A stretch of DNA of 64,000 nt from Phycomyces nitens (Eukaryota > Mucoromycota > Mucoromycetes > Mucorales > Phycomycetaceae). This document shows positions 1 through 15,565 of this stretch, one piece after another. The position numbers and the translations under genes are program-made. Numbering within the stretch: the first letter of the stretch is position 1; every line of letters starts with the position of its first letter. Location of the stretch: positions 2,976,001 through 3,040,000 of the forward strand of contig JAHRBC010000003.1 of the NCBI GenBank assembly GCA_022702545.1, in the 5' to 3' direction. The notes under the pieces are model-generated. The model made no database searches, had not been told where the DNA came from, and was given only the letters and a program-made list of their open reading frames with translations.

Positions 1-1093
1 TCCGGACGATCCGAGATGTCCTTGTCCGAACAGGACGCAGAAGGCCAATCCCGGTTCCTAAATGAGATTGGAAAGGCACGAGAGCAGCTGATGCGATTTC
101 GGAATGAAATGGATGGTCTAGCTAAACAGATGGACGGCATTGAGATTGATTTGGTAAGTGTTATTGCTATTATTATCAATTAAAAAAAATATTTATAAAG
201 ATGTTTAATTGAAAATCATCATTATTATTATTATTTTCTAGAGAGATTCAAAAAACAGAGTGTGTAGGTAGCACAGAAGGACCAAAGGGAAGCACCTGAT
301 AACTGACGCCACTTGTTGATTTCTGTTTGCAGTAGAGATTGAGGAAGATCTCACTACCACCCAAGAGGTCAATGTCAATCTCCAGGTTATTCTCGAAAGA
401 GCCGTCTCTAGGCAAAAAGAAACAGATGTTTCTGCTACCCGTACCATGAGACATATCCACGCTGACTTGGCCAGTGTATGTTGTTTGCTGAAAAAAAAAT
501 ATTGCCTGACAATAAATAATAACATGTATTGTATTGTTGAATTTGAACCATAGGTTGTCCAGCAAAATAGCCAACTTCAGGGAAGATTGGCAACAATTGC
601 CAGCTATCAGCGTGAATATCAAGGAAATGCCACTGATGTGGTCGAAAGAATGCGAGAATATGCAGAAATGCTTGAGCAGGCTCAAGGCACCATTCAAATG
701 CTCCAGTTTCCTCGAATTCGATCCGGAATGCCCGAGGATATGATTATCGAACTCGCCGTACAAAACACATTAGGAACACGCCGCCTAAGCGAAACATCTG
801 ACACGAGCACACTAAATAATGAGCCTGAATCAAATCGAATGATTAAAGACCATCATCATCATCAGGCAGTGTCTCCCCAGACGGCTGAGCTGTATCGTCA
901 CAGAATCATCCGCAAACGCACATCATTACCTGGAGGATCTTTAGGTGGTCCTTCTCTCTCTCTCGCCCTTCCCATTCAACCTATACCTCAGCCAAAACCC
1001 ATAAGTCTGCCATCTCTATTACCCCAGCAAGGCCTAAAACTACTATTGAATAAATCCCAAGGTGGTCTAGGGGGTCTTGGAGGACTGGCATAA
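1..1093 (+). CDS. coiled-coil protein, 3' part (5' end outside window)
   Basis: Only the C-terminal part is present. Four exons join in frame: 1-153, 242-263 (a 22-nt microexon), 333-475 and 554-1093, all with GT-AG borders, ending in TAA. The visible protein is a long acidic/basic heptad-type coiled coil (residues such as RDSKNRVLEIEEDL and VVERMREYAEMLEQAQ). A low-complexity tail follows, with a HHHH run, a Ser/Pro/Leu-rich stretch and a GGLGGLGGLA end. No catalytic domain is visible. It could be a cytoskeletal or septation scaffold, but I do not recognise the family and assign no function. The joined frame through the microexon keeps an uninterrupted coiled coil, which supports the model. 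Confidence 0.7.
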
Positions 1094-1457
1094 ATATATA
1101 TTTTTTCTTTTCTTTTCTTCCTTTCTTTATTGCCTTTAAACTTTGCATTGTACTTGAATAAACCACAATTATATATACATATATATATACATATATACAT
1201 ATACATACTTGTAAAAGAATGTTCATTTTAATTGAATTCGCAAAAATGGCTTAGAATAATAATTATGATTATTATTATTATTTTTTGGGTCGCACACAAG
1301 TTATATGTGCTGTCATCACCGGAATCTCATGGTTCTTCCGAGAGCATAAAAAAGAGTGGAGCTCGTTCTTGTTCTTGTTCAGTTCCCATCAATTTACTCT
1401 GCTCTCGACGTCAGATCAATTCAACAACACATACACTTGCCACCCCGCATTCTTAAC

Positions 1458-1724
1458 ATGACACTCCAAACACAGCCCCAGATGCTCTTGGGAGCGTTTA
1501 TACTTGTCCTTGACATCTTTTCTCTCTACGGCACCATCAGATCATCGTCGTCAATATCCACAAAACTCTTTTGGTTCATGGCAATCACCCTATTTCCAAT
1601 CAGCGGCCTGTTTCTCTGCCTGCCACTGCTGATGGTTGGCCTGCTGTTTGTCAATGGATCGTTTGCAAACACAGCATCGTGTTCAGCAACACCACTATCT
1701 GTCTTTTTTTCCTCATGCTCATAA
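1458..1724 (+). CDS. small PLDc_N-like membrane protein
   Basis: A single-exon 88-aa ORF, taken from the ATG that directly precedes the first hydrophobic segment. It has two membrane segments: residues about 8-22 (LLGAFILVLDIFSLYG) and about 33-57. The second carries W-x6-FP-x2-G, the signature of the PLDc_N family (a short two-helix domain at the N terminus of bacterial cardiolipin synthases and in small stand-alone proteins). The C terminus is Ser/Cys-rich and polar. The function of stand-alone PLDc_N proteins is not established. The ORF stays open upstream of this ATG, so the start is a choice. It lies 360 bp downstream of the coiled-coil gene on the same strand and could be spurious. Confidence 0.45.
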   Translation: MTLQTQPQMLLGAFILVLDIFSLYGTIRSSSSISTKLFWFMAITLFPISGLFLCLPLLMVGLLFVNGSFANTASCSATPLSVFFSSCS

Positions 1725-2797
1725 CTGCTTTTTCCCATCATTATCATTATCATCATTATCACTATCATCATCAAAAATAAAATAAAATGAAATGAAATAA
1801 AATCTATATATTTTATACCCACAATTTCTGGGGTGGACTGAACGCAAACCAATCCGTATTGTATTGTATCATGTGAAAAGTATTTCCCATTGATAGATAT
1901 TTCACACTCTAGAATCGATTGTTTTCTGCTAGCCCAGTTGATTCATCTGGCCAGACGACAATAGAGAAGGTGTATAAAGAGAGGGGTCCATTATCATTTT
2001 CACTTTAGAAATGTGGAAACGGCTCTATTTCTAAAATATATATATAAATATAGTAAAACAAGGGAGACTTTCTTTTTTTATTTATTTATTTTTGTGTGTG
2101 GGGACAATGTAGTTGACCAATGCGGTTAAAATCTGGTTAAAAGGTTGAAAGCGTGTGCAATTGAGCCAAAAACAGATTTCTTAAAGAGAATGATGACTGT
2201 GAAGAATAGATGTGTATATGCTTTACAGACAATAAACGTTGCTTGATCAGTCCATTAAAGGAGACTTCAGGAGAACCATAGAGAGTTTGAGGTTTTACTA
2301 TAGTCTTCTTGCCCATGATGACTTGGTAGTCTTTAATAGAAAACCAAAGGTAGTTTTGGGTACAGATAATACAATTGATCATGATTGCAAATCCCAAACC
2401 CACCAAATAGTCCAATTGAGCCCTTTTTTTATTTTTGGTTGTTGTTGTTGTTGTTCTTGGTAGCAATTGAATGGCACGGCTATATAAATAAAACAAGGAG
2501 AAATTAAACGTGTCAAGGCATGAATAAAGGCTCCTCCTTTGCGACAAGGAAATCAATAAACAATTTTGTCTAGGCCTGGCAGTCTATTTGTATGCAAATA
2601 TGGCATTATAATTGGGACAAAACCAATTCATCCCTATAATTCTTGGCACTCTTCTGGCGGAAAAATAATATTTATATATATATATAATATATATAATAAT
2701 ATGTATATATAAAATAAAACCAACAGTCCATTTTAAAAAAAATAAAATAAAATAAAAATATACAACTGGTATACTCTGTCATATTCCCTTTCAGTCC
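1725..2797. other. intergenic spacer
   Basis: AT-rich spacer of about 1.07 kb with short ATATAT and AAAATAAAATAAA runs. Short ORFs on both strands have no recognisable domain and low-complexity composition. I see no RNA gene. The right end should hold the promoter and leader of the carrier gene. Confidence 0.6.
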
Positions 2798-2990
2798 ATG
2801 CCTTCTTATATAACAGACGCTAATCTCAACAGCTATGAACTGGCCTTCTGTGGAGGTCTGGCTGGTGTAGTCTCAAGGTAAAGAGGAGCAAAAGATATTC
2901 ACAATTAACACTACTTTAGAATAGTAGAGTAATAATAATAATAATAACAATATCAATAACGATAACAATAATATTAATAATATTAATATC

Positions 2991-3023
<33 letters not shown>

Positions 3024-4143
3024 GTTGACACGCTACGAACCCAAAACTTACATGTATGCATTGAATATATATATATATGCACACGATATCTTTTTATAAA
3101 TAAAAAAATAAAAGATTCTTTATTGCTCCATTGGATGTGATCAAGATCCGAATGCAATTGCAAACTCATCGAACAGAATTTGGATTGCAAAGGACAAAGA
3201 TACTTGAATCTAATGTCAAATACACCAGCATGACCCAGACAATGAAGAAGATTGCAAAAGAGGAGGGTATCAGGGGACTCTATAAGGGCAATGTGCCAGC
3301 CGAATATCTGTATTTATCCTACAGTGCAGTTGAGTTTTGGGCGTACAAGGAGCTAGAGATGATGCTGGAAACCATGGTAAGTGCAACGGTTACAGATTTT
3401 CAATCATCTCAACCTGCTTATTTAGGATAATAAGAAGCAAGTTCCACATGTAGCAAAGACATTTGTGTGTGGTATGGCTGCAGGAAGTGTGGCAACCATT
3501 ACCACCTATCCATTTGATCTCTTGAGAACAAGGTTTGCAATGGAGGACACGAGAAAGGTAAGCTAGCCGATTGATTGTGCTGGTGATAACGGTTAAAAGC
3601 AGCGCATAAGCCTGGTGGGTGCGATCAAGAACATATATCACACTGAAGGAAAGCGAGGCTTCTATCGTGGTATGGGACCAACCTTGGTGCAGATAATGCC
3701 CTACATGGGTCTAGTGTTCTCTAGCTACGATGCATTGGCAGCTGGCTTCAAGAAGATGAGAGTAAGTCGACTTGACTGTCAATTAAAACCAATATATATA
3801 TATATATATAAGAAGGCTCAATGATCATTAGGAACAAGGGCTAGTCAACCCTGACTTTAAGCCACTGCATGACATGTTGAGTGGTGCGCTTTCGAGTGTG
3901 GTCGGCAAGACGGCAGTGTACCCCATGGATGTTGTGAGAAAGAGAATGCAGGCCCAGACGTTTCCTTCTGTGGGCGTGTCTTGGTGGAAATGCCTCCAGG
4001 AGATTGTCCAGAAAGAGGGCTACAGCAGTCTCTACAAAGGACTCACGCCTTCACTTGTCAAGGTGGCACCTGCAGTATCATTGACATTTTTGGTGTTTGA
4101 GGAAAGCAAGAATGGCATGTTATGGCTAAAGAACCATAAATGA
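2798..4143 (+). CDS. TPC1: mitochondrial carrier, TPC1-like (thiamine pyrophosphate)
   Basis: Inner-membrane solute carrier. Five exons (2798-2877, 3115-3376, 3426-3557, 3600-3761, 3832-4143) give 315 aa, the usual length. Three Solcar repeats are visible, each with the P-x-D/E-x2-K/R-x-K/R signature: PLDVIKIRMQ, PFDLLRTRF and PMDVVRKRMQ. The first repeat, with its RFFIAPLDVIKIRMQLQ context, resembles the yeast/animal thiamine pyrophosphate carriers (Tpc1/SLC25A19), which exchange cytosolic ThPP for mitochondrial nucleotides. Intron 1 is unusually long here (237 nt) and holds an imperfect AATAAT microsatellite. The acceptor of exon 4 could be 3 nt further downstream, losing one Gln. Substrate assignment is by sequence memory and less certain than the family. 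Confidence 0.85.
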
Positions 4144-4769
4144 TGGCCTTGTGCTGGTAACTTTGTGGTTCGACTTTACAAAATAAATGGGGTTTTTGTC
4201 ATAGAGATCAAGGTTCATTAGAGACAAAAGAATACATATATATTGATATATATGTATATGTATGTATGTATATATGTATGTATGCTGTGGTGGCAGTAGT
4301 TCGGCTTAAAGGCCTTCTTTTTTCTCTTTTTTTTTCTTTTTTTTTGTCGGATATTTAACCTGGCCAATCTTCATTGCAATCCAAAACACCAATGCCTTTT
4401 ACGTTTCAATCTTAAATAATATTTCTTTCTCTTTCTCTTTCCATTTTATTATCTCTAGATCCAACTATATATAATTACCATCCTGTCCTCAAAGACATAC
4501 ACCCATAATACGACCATACGCATACGACTTGGCAAAGAAAGAGAGAAAAGATCCATAGTTTCATTTTCGAAAGAGAGAGAAAGAGAGAAAATATACCCCT
4601 ACCACACTCCACCACACTCCACCACACCTCCACTCTAACCCATTTTTATTAAAAAGTAATATATTGGAATCATAAAATACAAATGAAAAAACTCATCTGA
4701 TCTTCTTCTTCTTTTCTTCTTGATTGCGTTTTCTCATGTTGGATAGTCTATTGATTGATCGATTCACAT
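4144..4769. other. intergenic spacer / PKC leader
   Basis: 626 bp between the carrier and the kinase. It contains TATGTA repeats (about 4235-4285), T-rich and CTTTCT tracts (4315-4450) and a CACTCCAC triplet repeat near 4600-4630. Pyrimidine-rich tracts of this kind are common in fungal promoters. No gene is visible. Confidence 0.55.
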
Positions 4770-9121
<4,352 letters not shown>

Positions 9122-9364
9122 ATAAACATGAATTGAATATATTCTTTATTGGATATTTGTAAATTATTGTATTTTGAATAAATCCATCATTTAAAGAATA
9201 TATACATACATATATACATATATATACACACATGTGTATAACATTGCTTGCAACCATTGAATTGTTTATTTCTGCTTTACGGTATTTGTGTGACTCCTTT
9301 TCATGAACAGAGCAAGCATCCAAGGGCACTTTTTTGTGTGTTTCTATTTTTCCCAAGACTTGTT

Positions 9365-10631
9365 ATGCTTGCCAGACGCTTTCTATCTACAACACGCACC
9401 TTGTGCCATGAGAATCCTCTTGTAAGATTGCCGCAAAACCCACTCTTGGTCTATACTCATAATATTGACCTGATTATGTTTTTTCAGGGGTTGCCTCGCC
9501 AACCTGTCAGGCAACCGCCAACCATACCACGTGCCCAGCGTGGATTGCCAAAAAAGATGCCCATTGCTGGTGTAAAGAGGGTCATTGCCGTCTCATCCGG
9601 AAAGGGAGGTGTTGGAAAGTCTACAACTGCAGGTAAGGCCGATTAGACCAAAACAAAAAAAACAAAAAGACTATTGTTTTAAATTAATCTTGTTATAAAG
9701 TGAATCTTGCATTGGCAGCAGCTGGAATGAAGCAAAAGGTTGGAATCCTTGATGCTGACATTTTTGGGCCTTCGATTCCTTCCCTTATGAACCTCAATGG
9801 CGAACCAGAATTGTCTGAAAAGGGCAAGTTTGCTGTGATTCCAAATGTAGTAGAGCTTGTCAAATTCACACATTAACAATAGGCGATCGCTTGATCCCCT
9901 TGCAAAACTATGGTGTAAAGTGCATGTCAATGGGATTTTTGGTGGATAAAGAAGCACCAATTGTCTGGAGAGGTCTAATGGTAAGAACCAAAAAAAAAAA
10001 AACCCCCCCAAACGACTCTTATATATCTATAGCTAAATGTGTTGCCTTAATCACCAATCGTCCCATAGGTCATGAAGGCACTTCAGCAATTGCTACATGA
10101 GGTTGACTGGGGACATTTGGATCTTTTGGTTATTGATATGCCTCCAGGAACAGGAGATGTTCAATTGACAATCAGCCAACAGGTTGTCTTGGACGGTGCT
10201 GTCATTATCTCTACCCCTCAAGACATTGCCCTTATTGATGCCGTAAAGGGAGTCAATATGTTCAAAAAGGTCAATGTGCCTGTAAGTCCTTTTGAATCTC
10301 TATCTACAAACGATATGGTTTTATATAGCACCCCCCATCTAACTCCAAACACACAATCCAGATTCTTGGCATGGTCCAAAACATGTCCCTTTTCATTTGC
10401 CCCAACTGTAACCATGAATCCCATATTTTTGGCCATGATGGTGCAGCACGAATGGCTGAAAAGATGGAAATCCCATTCCTTGGTGAAGTTCCCCTTCATG
10501 CTGATATTTGCAAATTGTCAGATTCTGGCAAGCCCATCGTTATATCTCAACCCGATAGTCCATTCGCAGCTCACTACAAGCAGATCTCTGGACGGCTACT
10601 CGACCAACTGTCAGCCAAAGATTCAAAATAA
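9365..10631 (+). CDS. IND1: mitochondrial complex I Fe-S assembly P-loop ATPase (IND1/NUBPL)
   Basis: Mrp/NBP35-family ATPase that delivers Fe-S clusters to respiratory complex I. Six exons (9365-9421, 9488-9632, 9701-9823, 9883-9980, 10069-10281, 10362-10631) give 301 aa. It begins with an Arg/Ser-rich, acid-free presequence ([12 protein letters not shown]). Next come the deviant Walker A ([11 protein letters not shown]), the DADIFGPS switch, IDMPPGTGD, and the CPNC cluster-binding motif near the C terminus. Intron 3 (9824-9882) only restores the frame if read as GC-AG, giving [16 protein letters not shown]. The ATG sits 243 bp after the PKC stop, so the promoter is compact. Having IND1 implies this fungus keeps a proton-pumping complex I, unlike Saccharomyces. 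Confidence 0.93.
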
Positions 10632-10796
10632 AAACATTTGATCTCATTCATTTCTTGCCACTGATTTTCCCCCTTTGTTGTTGTCGTTGAGAATTAAAGA
10701 CAATAAAAGCGTCTACAAAAAATGGTCCGTTTTTTTTTATTGGCGATACAAGGATAGAGAGGTAGATGTAGATGGAGAGAGAGAGAGAGGTAGTAC

Positions 10797-10820
10797 GTCT
10801 GTCTGTCTGTCTGTCTGTGT
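10797..10820. repeat. (CTGT)n microsatellite
   Basis: Tandem GTCT/CTGT copies lying in the 3' flank shared by the convergent IND1 and QCR9 genes. Confidence 0.9.
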
Positions 10821-10841
10821 CTTTTTGATATTTCTTCTTCT

Positions 10842-11109
10842 TTACTGCTCGTACTTGTCCTTGATATCCTTCCACTGCTTCTATAAATCCCTCAAAATAA
10901 TATGTAAGTATATACACGAATTTTATTTCTTAAAAGGCTCTTATACTTACGCCCTTGTTCACATTGTCCCAGACCTTGTCACTGACGGTATCAAAGGCCA
11001 TTTCAAAGCCAATGGCACCAACAAAGATGGAGGTGACAAAGACAGAGTTCTTCTTGAAGATGGTGTTGTAGATAGTACGGGTAAGACCGTTGGCGGCAGC
11101 AGAGGGCAT
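10842..11109 (-). CDS. QCR9: cytochrome bc1 complex subunit 9 (QCR9/UQCR10)
   Basis: Small inner-membrane subunit of respiratory complex III, next to the Rieske protein. Two exons on the minus strand (10951-11109 and 10842-10880) encode 65 aa, the family length. Sequence seen: a short N-terminal basic amphipathic part (RTIYNTIFKKNSVF), one membrane helix (VTSIFVGAIGFEMAFDT), then the conserved W and charged tail (VWDNVNKGKQWKDIKDKYEQ). The intron (10881-10950) has a consensus GTAAG donor and TAG acceptor. It is convergent with IND1, with 210 bp between stop codons. Confidence 0.9.
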
Positions 11110-12242
11110 GGTGATTATTCAAAGAGTGGGGAGGAAGAGGAAAAAAAAAAGGTCACTGGTGGAGGAATCTTTGGCAAGGGCCAAGATTTGAAAGTAAACA
11201 TAATTGACGTCACACTGTCATTGGGAACACACACACACACACATACAGGCAGACAGGCAGACAGACACAGATATCTTTTGACACAATTTTTTCTTTTTCT
11301 TTCTCAAACTGCCATAATTTATATTTATACATTGCTGTTTGGCTGGTTAGATATCAATTGGTTTCAAAATGTCAATAGCTTGCAAAACTCTACTATCAAC
11401 TTGTCAATGTTTTTAAACTTTGGGCAGCATAGAAAACAATAAATGATAAATTTGATTTATTTCGTTTCAAATATTGCCACCAGAGTTGACAAATTAGATG
11501 TGCAATGGCTGCTTTTGGGGCACAAATCTGCTCAGCTTCTGGGCGATCTATTGCTGGGTAGAATATAAGGAAATATGTTTTCTAGGGTCCAAAACAGGTA
11601 TTGATCAGTGGTTAAGGCTATTTTATAAAGAGGAAACAGAACACATGAAATGCCAGTCAGTGGACATTTGAGGTAATCTTGAACAGCAGACAAAATTGGA
11701 TATATATATATATTTAAATATATATGAGCAAGATGTGCCATCTTGATATCAAATATCTTGTATATATATTTTTAAGCCTTGTATTCATAGTAGATTGGAC
11801 ACGAGCCACTGATGAGGGATCTTTACCCACAGAATCCTCCATTCGATCAATTATTAGTAATTCCTAATAAAATTTGCCAAGTCAATCGATTTCTTGACCT
11901 TGTAACATGCAAGCTTGGACCTAAAAAAGAACCATTGACCAAGCACAAAAGTATCGATTTATTTTCTAATCCTTGTTTTGAATATCCGTTGTATACACAC
12001 ACACACACACTATTTATTTAAATATATTGGCATTCTAATTCTCACGACATTGCTCTTCTTCCTCTCTTTCTCTTTTTGTATATATATATTTATATATATA
12101 TACTTCTTTACCTACCAATCAAACTAAAATTAAATTAATATATTCATATTCCATTTTCTTACATCTCTTTAGAACGTCGGACTTCTGACAGAAATAACCA
12201 TTTTCTCCCCTTTTTGACCTTGATGACAACTGCCCAAGCAGC
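11110..12242. other. intergenic, divergent promoter region
   Basis: About 1.1 kb between the divergent QCR9 and G-alpha genes. It holds CACACA runs (11227-11243, 11996-12009), a CAGACAGG cluster near 11246-11270 and AT-rich tracts. A few short ORFs have low-complexity sequence and no domain. No RNA gene seen. Confidence 0.55.
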
Positions 12243-13795
12243 ATGGGGTCATGCCTGTCTACCAACAACAGCGATTCTGCAGACGAACGCAAACGTCAAC
12301 GTGAAATCAACAGAGAACTAGAAAAAGAACGTATTAAACAGAATACCCAGACCAAGATACTACTCCTCGGTGAGTGAATAAATTGGTTGGAATATTCAGC
12401 TCATCTCGACAATAGGAAGTGGAGAATCAGGAAAATCGACAATCCTAAAGCAAATGAAGATCATCAACCAGAATGGCTATACGACACAAGAGCTCTTTGG
12501 CTGGAGAGTTATCGTGTTTCGAAACATTATAGAGTCTGCACAGGCTTTAGTACAGGCTACCCGGGAATTCGGTTGTTTATTTACGGACAATAGGACAATG
12601 GAGGCAAGTCTTCACGTGCTCCAAAAGAGTCTTGTATTTTTAACTGACATTGGGTCTTAAAGGACATGAAACGTATAGAACGATATGCGTTTCCGGGAAT
12701 TGCACAGCCTAGTCTGGACCGTGCCTTTGTAAAGAGCGTTGCTCGTCTCTGGAATAATTCTGTTACGATGGCCATGATAGAAGAGAAAGGAAATGAATTC
12801 TACTTGATGGATTCTGCACCATAGTAAGTTGAATTTGTTTTTTTAAGAATTATAACAAATAAAGTGTTCTTAATCATTTTATCTCTTTGACTCTAGTTTC
12901 TTTGAAGCTCTGGATCGAATAGGCCAACCTGGATATATACCAACCGAACAAGATGTCTTGCGGGCAAGGCACAGGTCAACAGGAATTACTGAAATATGTT
13001 TTCAGATGGAGAATCTGACGATAAGGTAAGATTAATTAAAACCAATTGGCCAAAGTACTAAACATTTATTTAGGATGTTGGATGTTGGAGGACAACGTTC
13101 AGAACGGAGGAAATGGATTCATTGCTTTGAAGCCGTTACTTCTGTTATATTCTGCGTAGCCATGAGTGAGTATGACCAAGTACTTTTGGAAGAAACAAAA
13201 CAGGTACGATAAGCATATATGTATGTGCATGATCATCTTACAAATGTTATTTTAGAACCGTATGCTCGAGAGCCTGGCGCTTTTCGAGTCAATTATTAAT
13301 AGCAGATGGTTCCTGACTTCCTCAATCGTATTGTTCTTGAATAAACAAGACTTGTTTGAATCAAAGATCCAAAAGGCACCGCTCAGCATATGCTTTCCTG
13401 ATTATGAAGGTAGGAAGCAATAAAAAGCATTGTATTGTATTCCATTGTATTCACTCATTCAATTTGGAATATTCTCTGTAGGAGGCAATGATCCAAAAAA
13501 GGCAGCAAAGTACATCTTGTGGCGTTTCTTGCAAACCAATCGAGCCCGATTAACTATTTACCCACAGTAAGATGATCATGGGCAAATCTTGACATTTAAA
13601 CCAACCAAAATTATCATTTATTATAGTCTTACTCAAGCTACGGACACAACAAATGTAAGAGTAATTTGTAATCAATTTATTCAATAATTAATTAATCACT
13701 CGACAATTCTTCTTCTTCTATAGATTCGTTTTGTATTTGCTGCAGTCAAGGAGACCATTGTACAGAACGCACTGCGAGATTCTGGCATGGTTTAA
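12243..13795 (+). CDS. heterotrimeric G protein alpha subunit
   Basis: GTPase coupling membrane receptors to effectors. Nine exons (12243-12369, 12416-12603, 12663-12823, 12897-13025, 13074-13203, 13256-13409, 13482-13566, 13627-13654, 13724-13795) give 357 aa, the normal size. The N terminus MGSCLS supplies Gly2 for myristoylation and Cys4 for palmitoylation. Nucleotide motifs: GSGESGKST (P-loop), [12 protein letters not shown] (switch I, catalytic Arg), [17 protein letters not shown] (switch II), FLNKQD, and TQATDT where TCAT is usual. The C terminus is RDSGMV: Ser, not Cys, at position -4, so it lacks the pertussis-toxin-type cysteine. Intron 2 (12604-12662) is GC-AG. The subclass cannot be fixed without a tree. 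Confidence 0.94.
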
Positions 13796-14515
13796 ATGAA
13801 CATAATATTCTTTAATATGTGACGGCACATCATTCTGCCCTTTTGAATGATAATACTACCACCTCAATCATTACATCTTAATACTACTTAATACTTAATA
13901 CTACTACTACTACTACACTAATAATAATCTTAATAATAATGTTAATGTTAATAATGCTAATCTAATATAAATATAAATAATTTAAAATACAAAAAAAAAG
14001 AAAGTCAGGAATCATGGACATTTTACATGTATAAATTTTCTTTATTAATTTTCATTGGACGGTGTTTTCAAAAACCAAAAGTCACACTGAGATAAAAATT
14101 TTTCATTTTTTTTGTTAAAAAAAAGTATAAAAGGAACGAATATTCCCATCCTGAAAACATTAATTATACAACGCAAAATTACCAATTGTAATAAAAGCAT
14201 TCGTGTGAGATGGCCACCTCGGTGGTTATCGAAGATACAACGAAATCGTCAAGCAATTGCAGAAGGAATCAGGCACACAGAAGGGTGCGCCAGGCAGTTA
14301 GTCCCAAGCTTCGTCTTGGCCTATGGTGTCGGGTGCAATTCTGGGTGGCACATCATCACCATTATTATTAATATAAAATAAAATGAAAATAAATATATAA
14401 ATAAATAAATAGACAAATCAAAATACTATGTTGTATTTTGGTGATGTCACTATAGAATATTTTAAATTTATGTATAAATGATTTATTGATTTATTAGTTA
14501 ATTTAATTAAAATGT
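13796..14515. other. intergenic spacer
   Basis: About 720 bp of AT-rich DNA between the G-alpha gene and the convergent TFIIIC-like gene. It contains TACTAC and AATAAT repeats (13875-13985) and AAATAAATAAAT (14391-14412). A short plus-strand ORF at 14112-14381 has no recognisable domain and is probably chance. Confidence 0.5.
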
Positions 14516-15142
14516 TCACTCTGCCAAGTATTTGGAAAATGCATTGCTTGTCGTCGTTGGATCATCAATTTCCATATCTTTTTCAGTGTTGTGCACATCT
14601 GTTGTGACCAAATCGACTTTGTCCATCATAATTACTCGTGTGGTTTTGCATGCAAAGGTCGTCTTGATGTGTGCAAGTTTCTGTTTATCCTCCTTGTTGT
14701 ATTTCATTGAATTGAGAAGCGGAAAGAGACCTATTGATTGATATTAAATGATAAGCAATTGATTCACCCCCAAAAAAATAAATCATCATACTTGCCTGAA
14801 TTCTCAAATTTGCTCTCCTCAACCTCAAATATCATTGATTCACCTACAGTCTCATCCAACTCGCCTACAAAGAAGTAGGAGCCTGCTTGGAAATATATCT
14901 TGTCTGATTCAAGACCCTATAAATTTTGCGTAAGAAAAAAAAAAGAATATGTATTATCTGCACTTACAGTGATGCGTGCACCTCCATTAGCCTTTGCCAA
15001 ACTTGAAACAAGATCAGTTGTGACATCATTACTAAGATCCATTATAACGTATGAGACCTATTCAACAGCATGAGCTGTGTTACTTGTAATAATAGGCGTT
15101 TACTTCTTCATCGTATTCTTCAGAATCATTTGAATCTGACAT
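14516..15142 (-). CDS. TFIIIC subunit 6-like (GTF3C6/tau55 family)
   Basis: Probable small subunit of the RNA polymerase III initiation factor TFIIIC. Four minus-strand exons (15104-15142, 14968-15057, 14796-14916, 14516-14730) give 154 aa. An acidic N terminus (DSNDSEEYDEE) precedes a beta-rich core with VSYVIMDLS and the family-type block GSYFFVGELDETVGESMIFE, which lines up with human GTF3C6 around its FAGEYEDTLGTCVIFEE stretch. The C-terminal exon carries the Lys-rich LPLL..YNKEDK region. Intron 3 (14731-14795) is GC-AG. The match comes from remembered family pattern; length and order agree. Divergent from TRP2 across 2.5 kb. Confidence 0.68.
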
Positions 15143-15565
15143 TTTAATAAACGCAAAATAAAATAAAATAAAATTAAAAAAAAAAAAGGCAAAATTAAAA
15201 TATTGATTTTTTCTATTAAGCTTGCGGGATTTATATTTTCCTACTTTATTAATACAGGATCTCAAGAAATGATTGCAAAATATTCTAGGATATTTGAAAT
15301 ATCTGTATAAAAGGCGGTTTGTTATTGGCACAAAGGAATGATATGCAATAGAGCACATTCGCAATTCACTAGTATACTAGATGACAAAACTTGTTATGGC
15401 TGGTACGAGGCATATCATACATTGATTCAAAACCAAATCCAAAAAATAAAATTGACTTTATAACTTGTGCATTTTCCACATCGTCTTGAGGTTTGACCGT
15501 CTATAATGCGACTTTTTGCTCAATTAGTAGGATTATGGCTGCTGCCAATTACAGTTTATTCCAAG

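Noticed and set aside
9824..9882. Reading IND1 straight through with donor GTAGTA at 9846
   Set aside because: No GT donor in this stretch is in the right phase for the [11 protein letters not shown] frame. Only the GC donor at 9824 is.
14112..14381. 89-codon plus-strand ORF as a gene
   Set aside because: No domain, no splice context, AT-rich flanks; likely chance.
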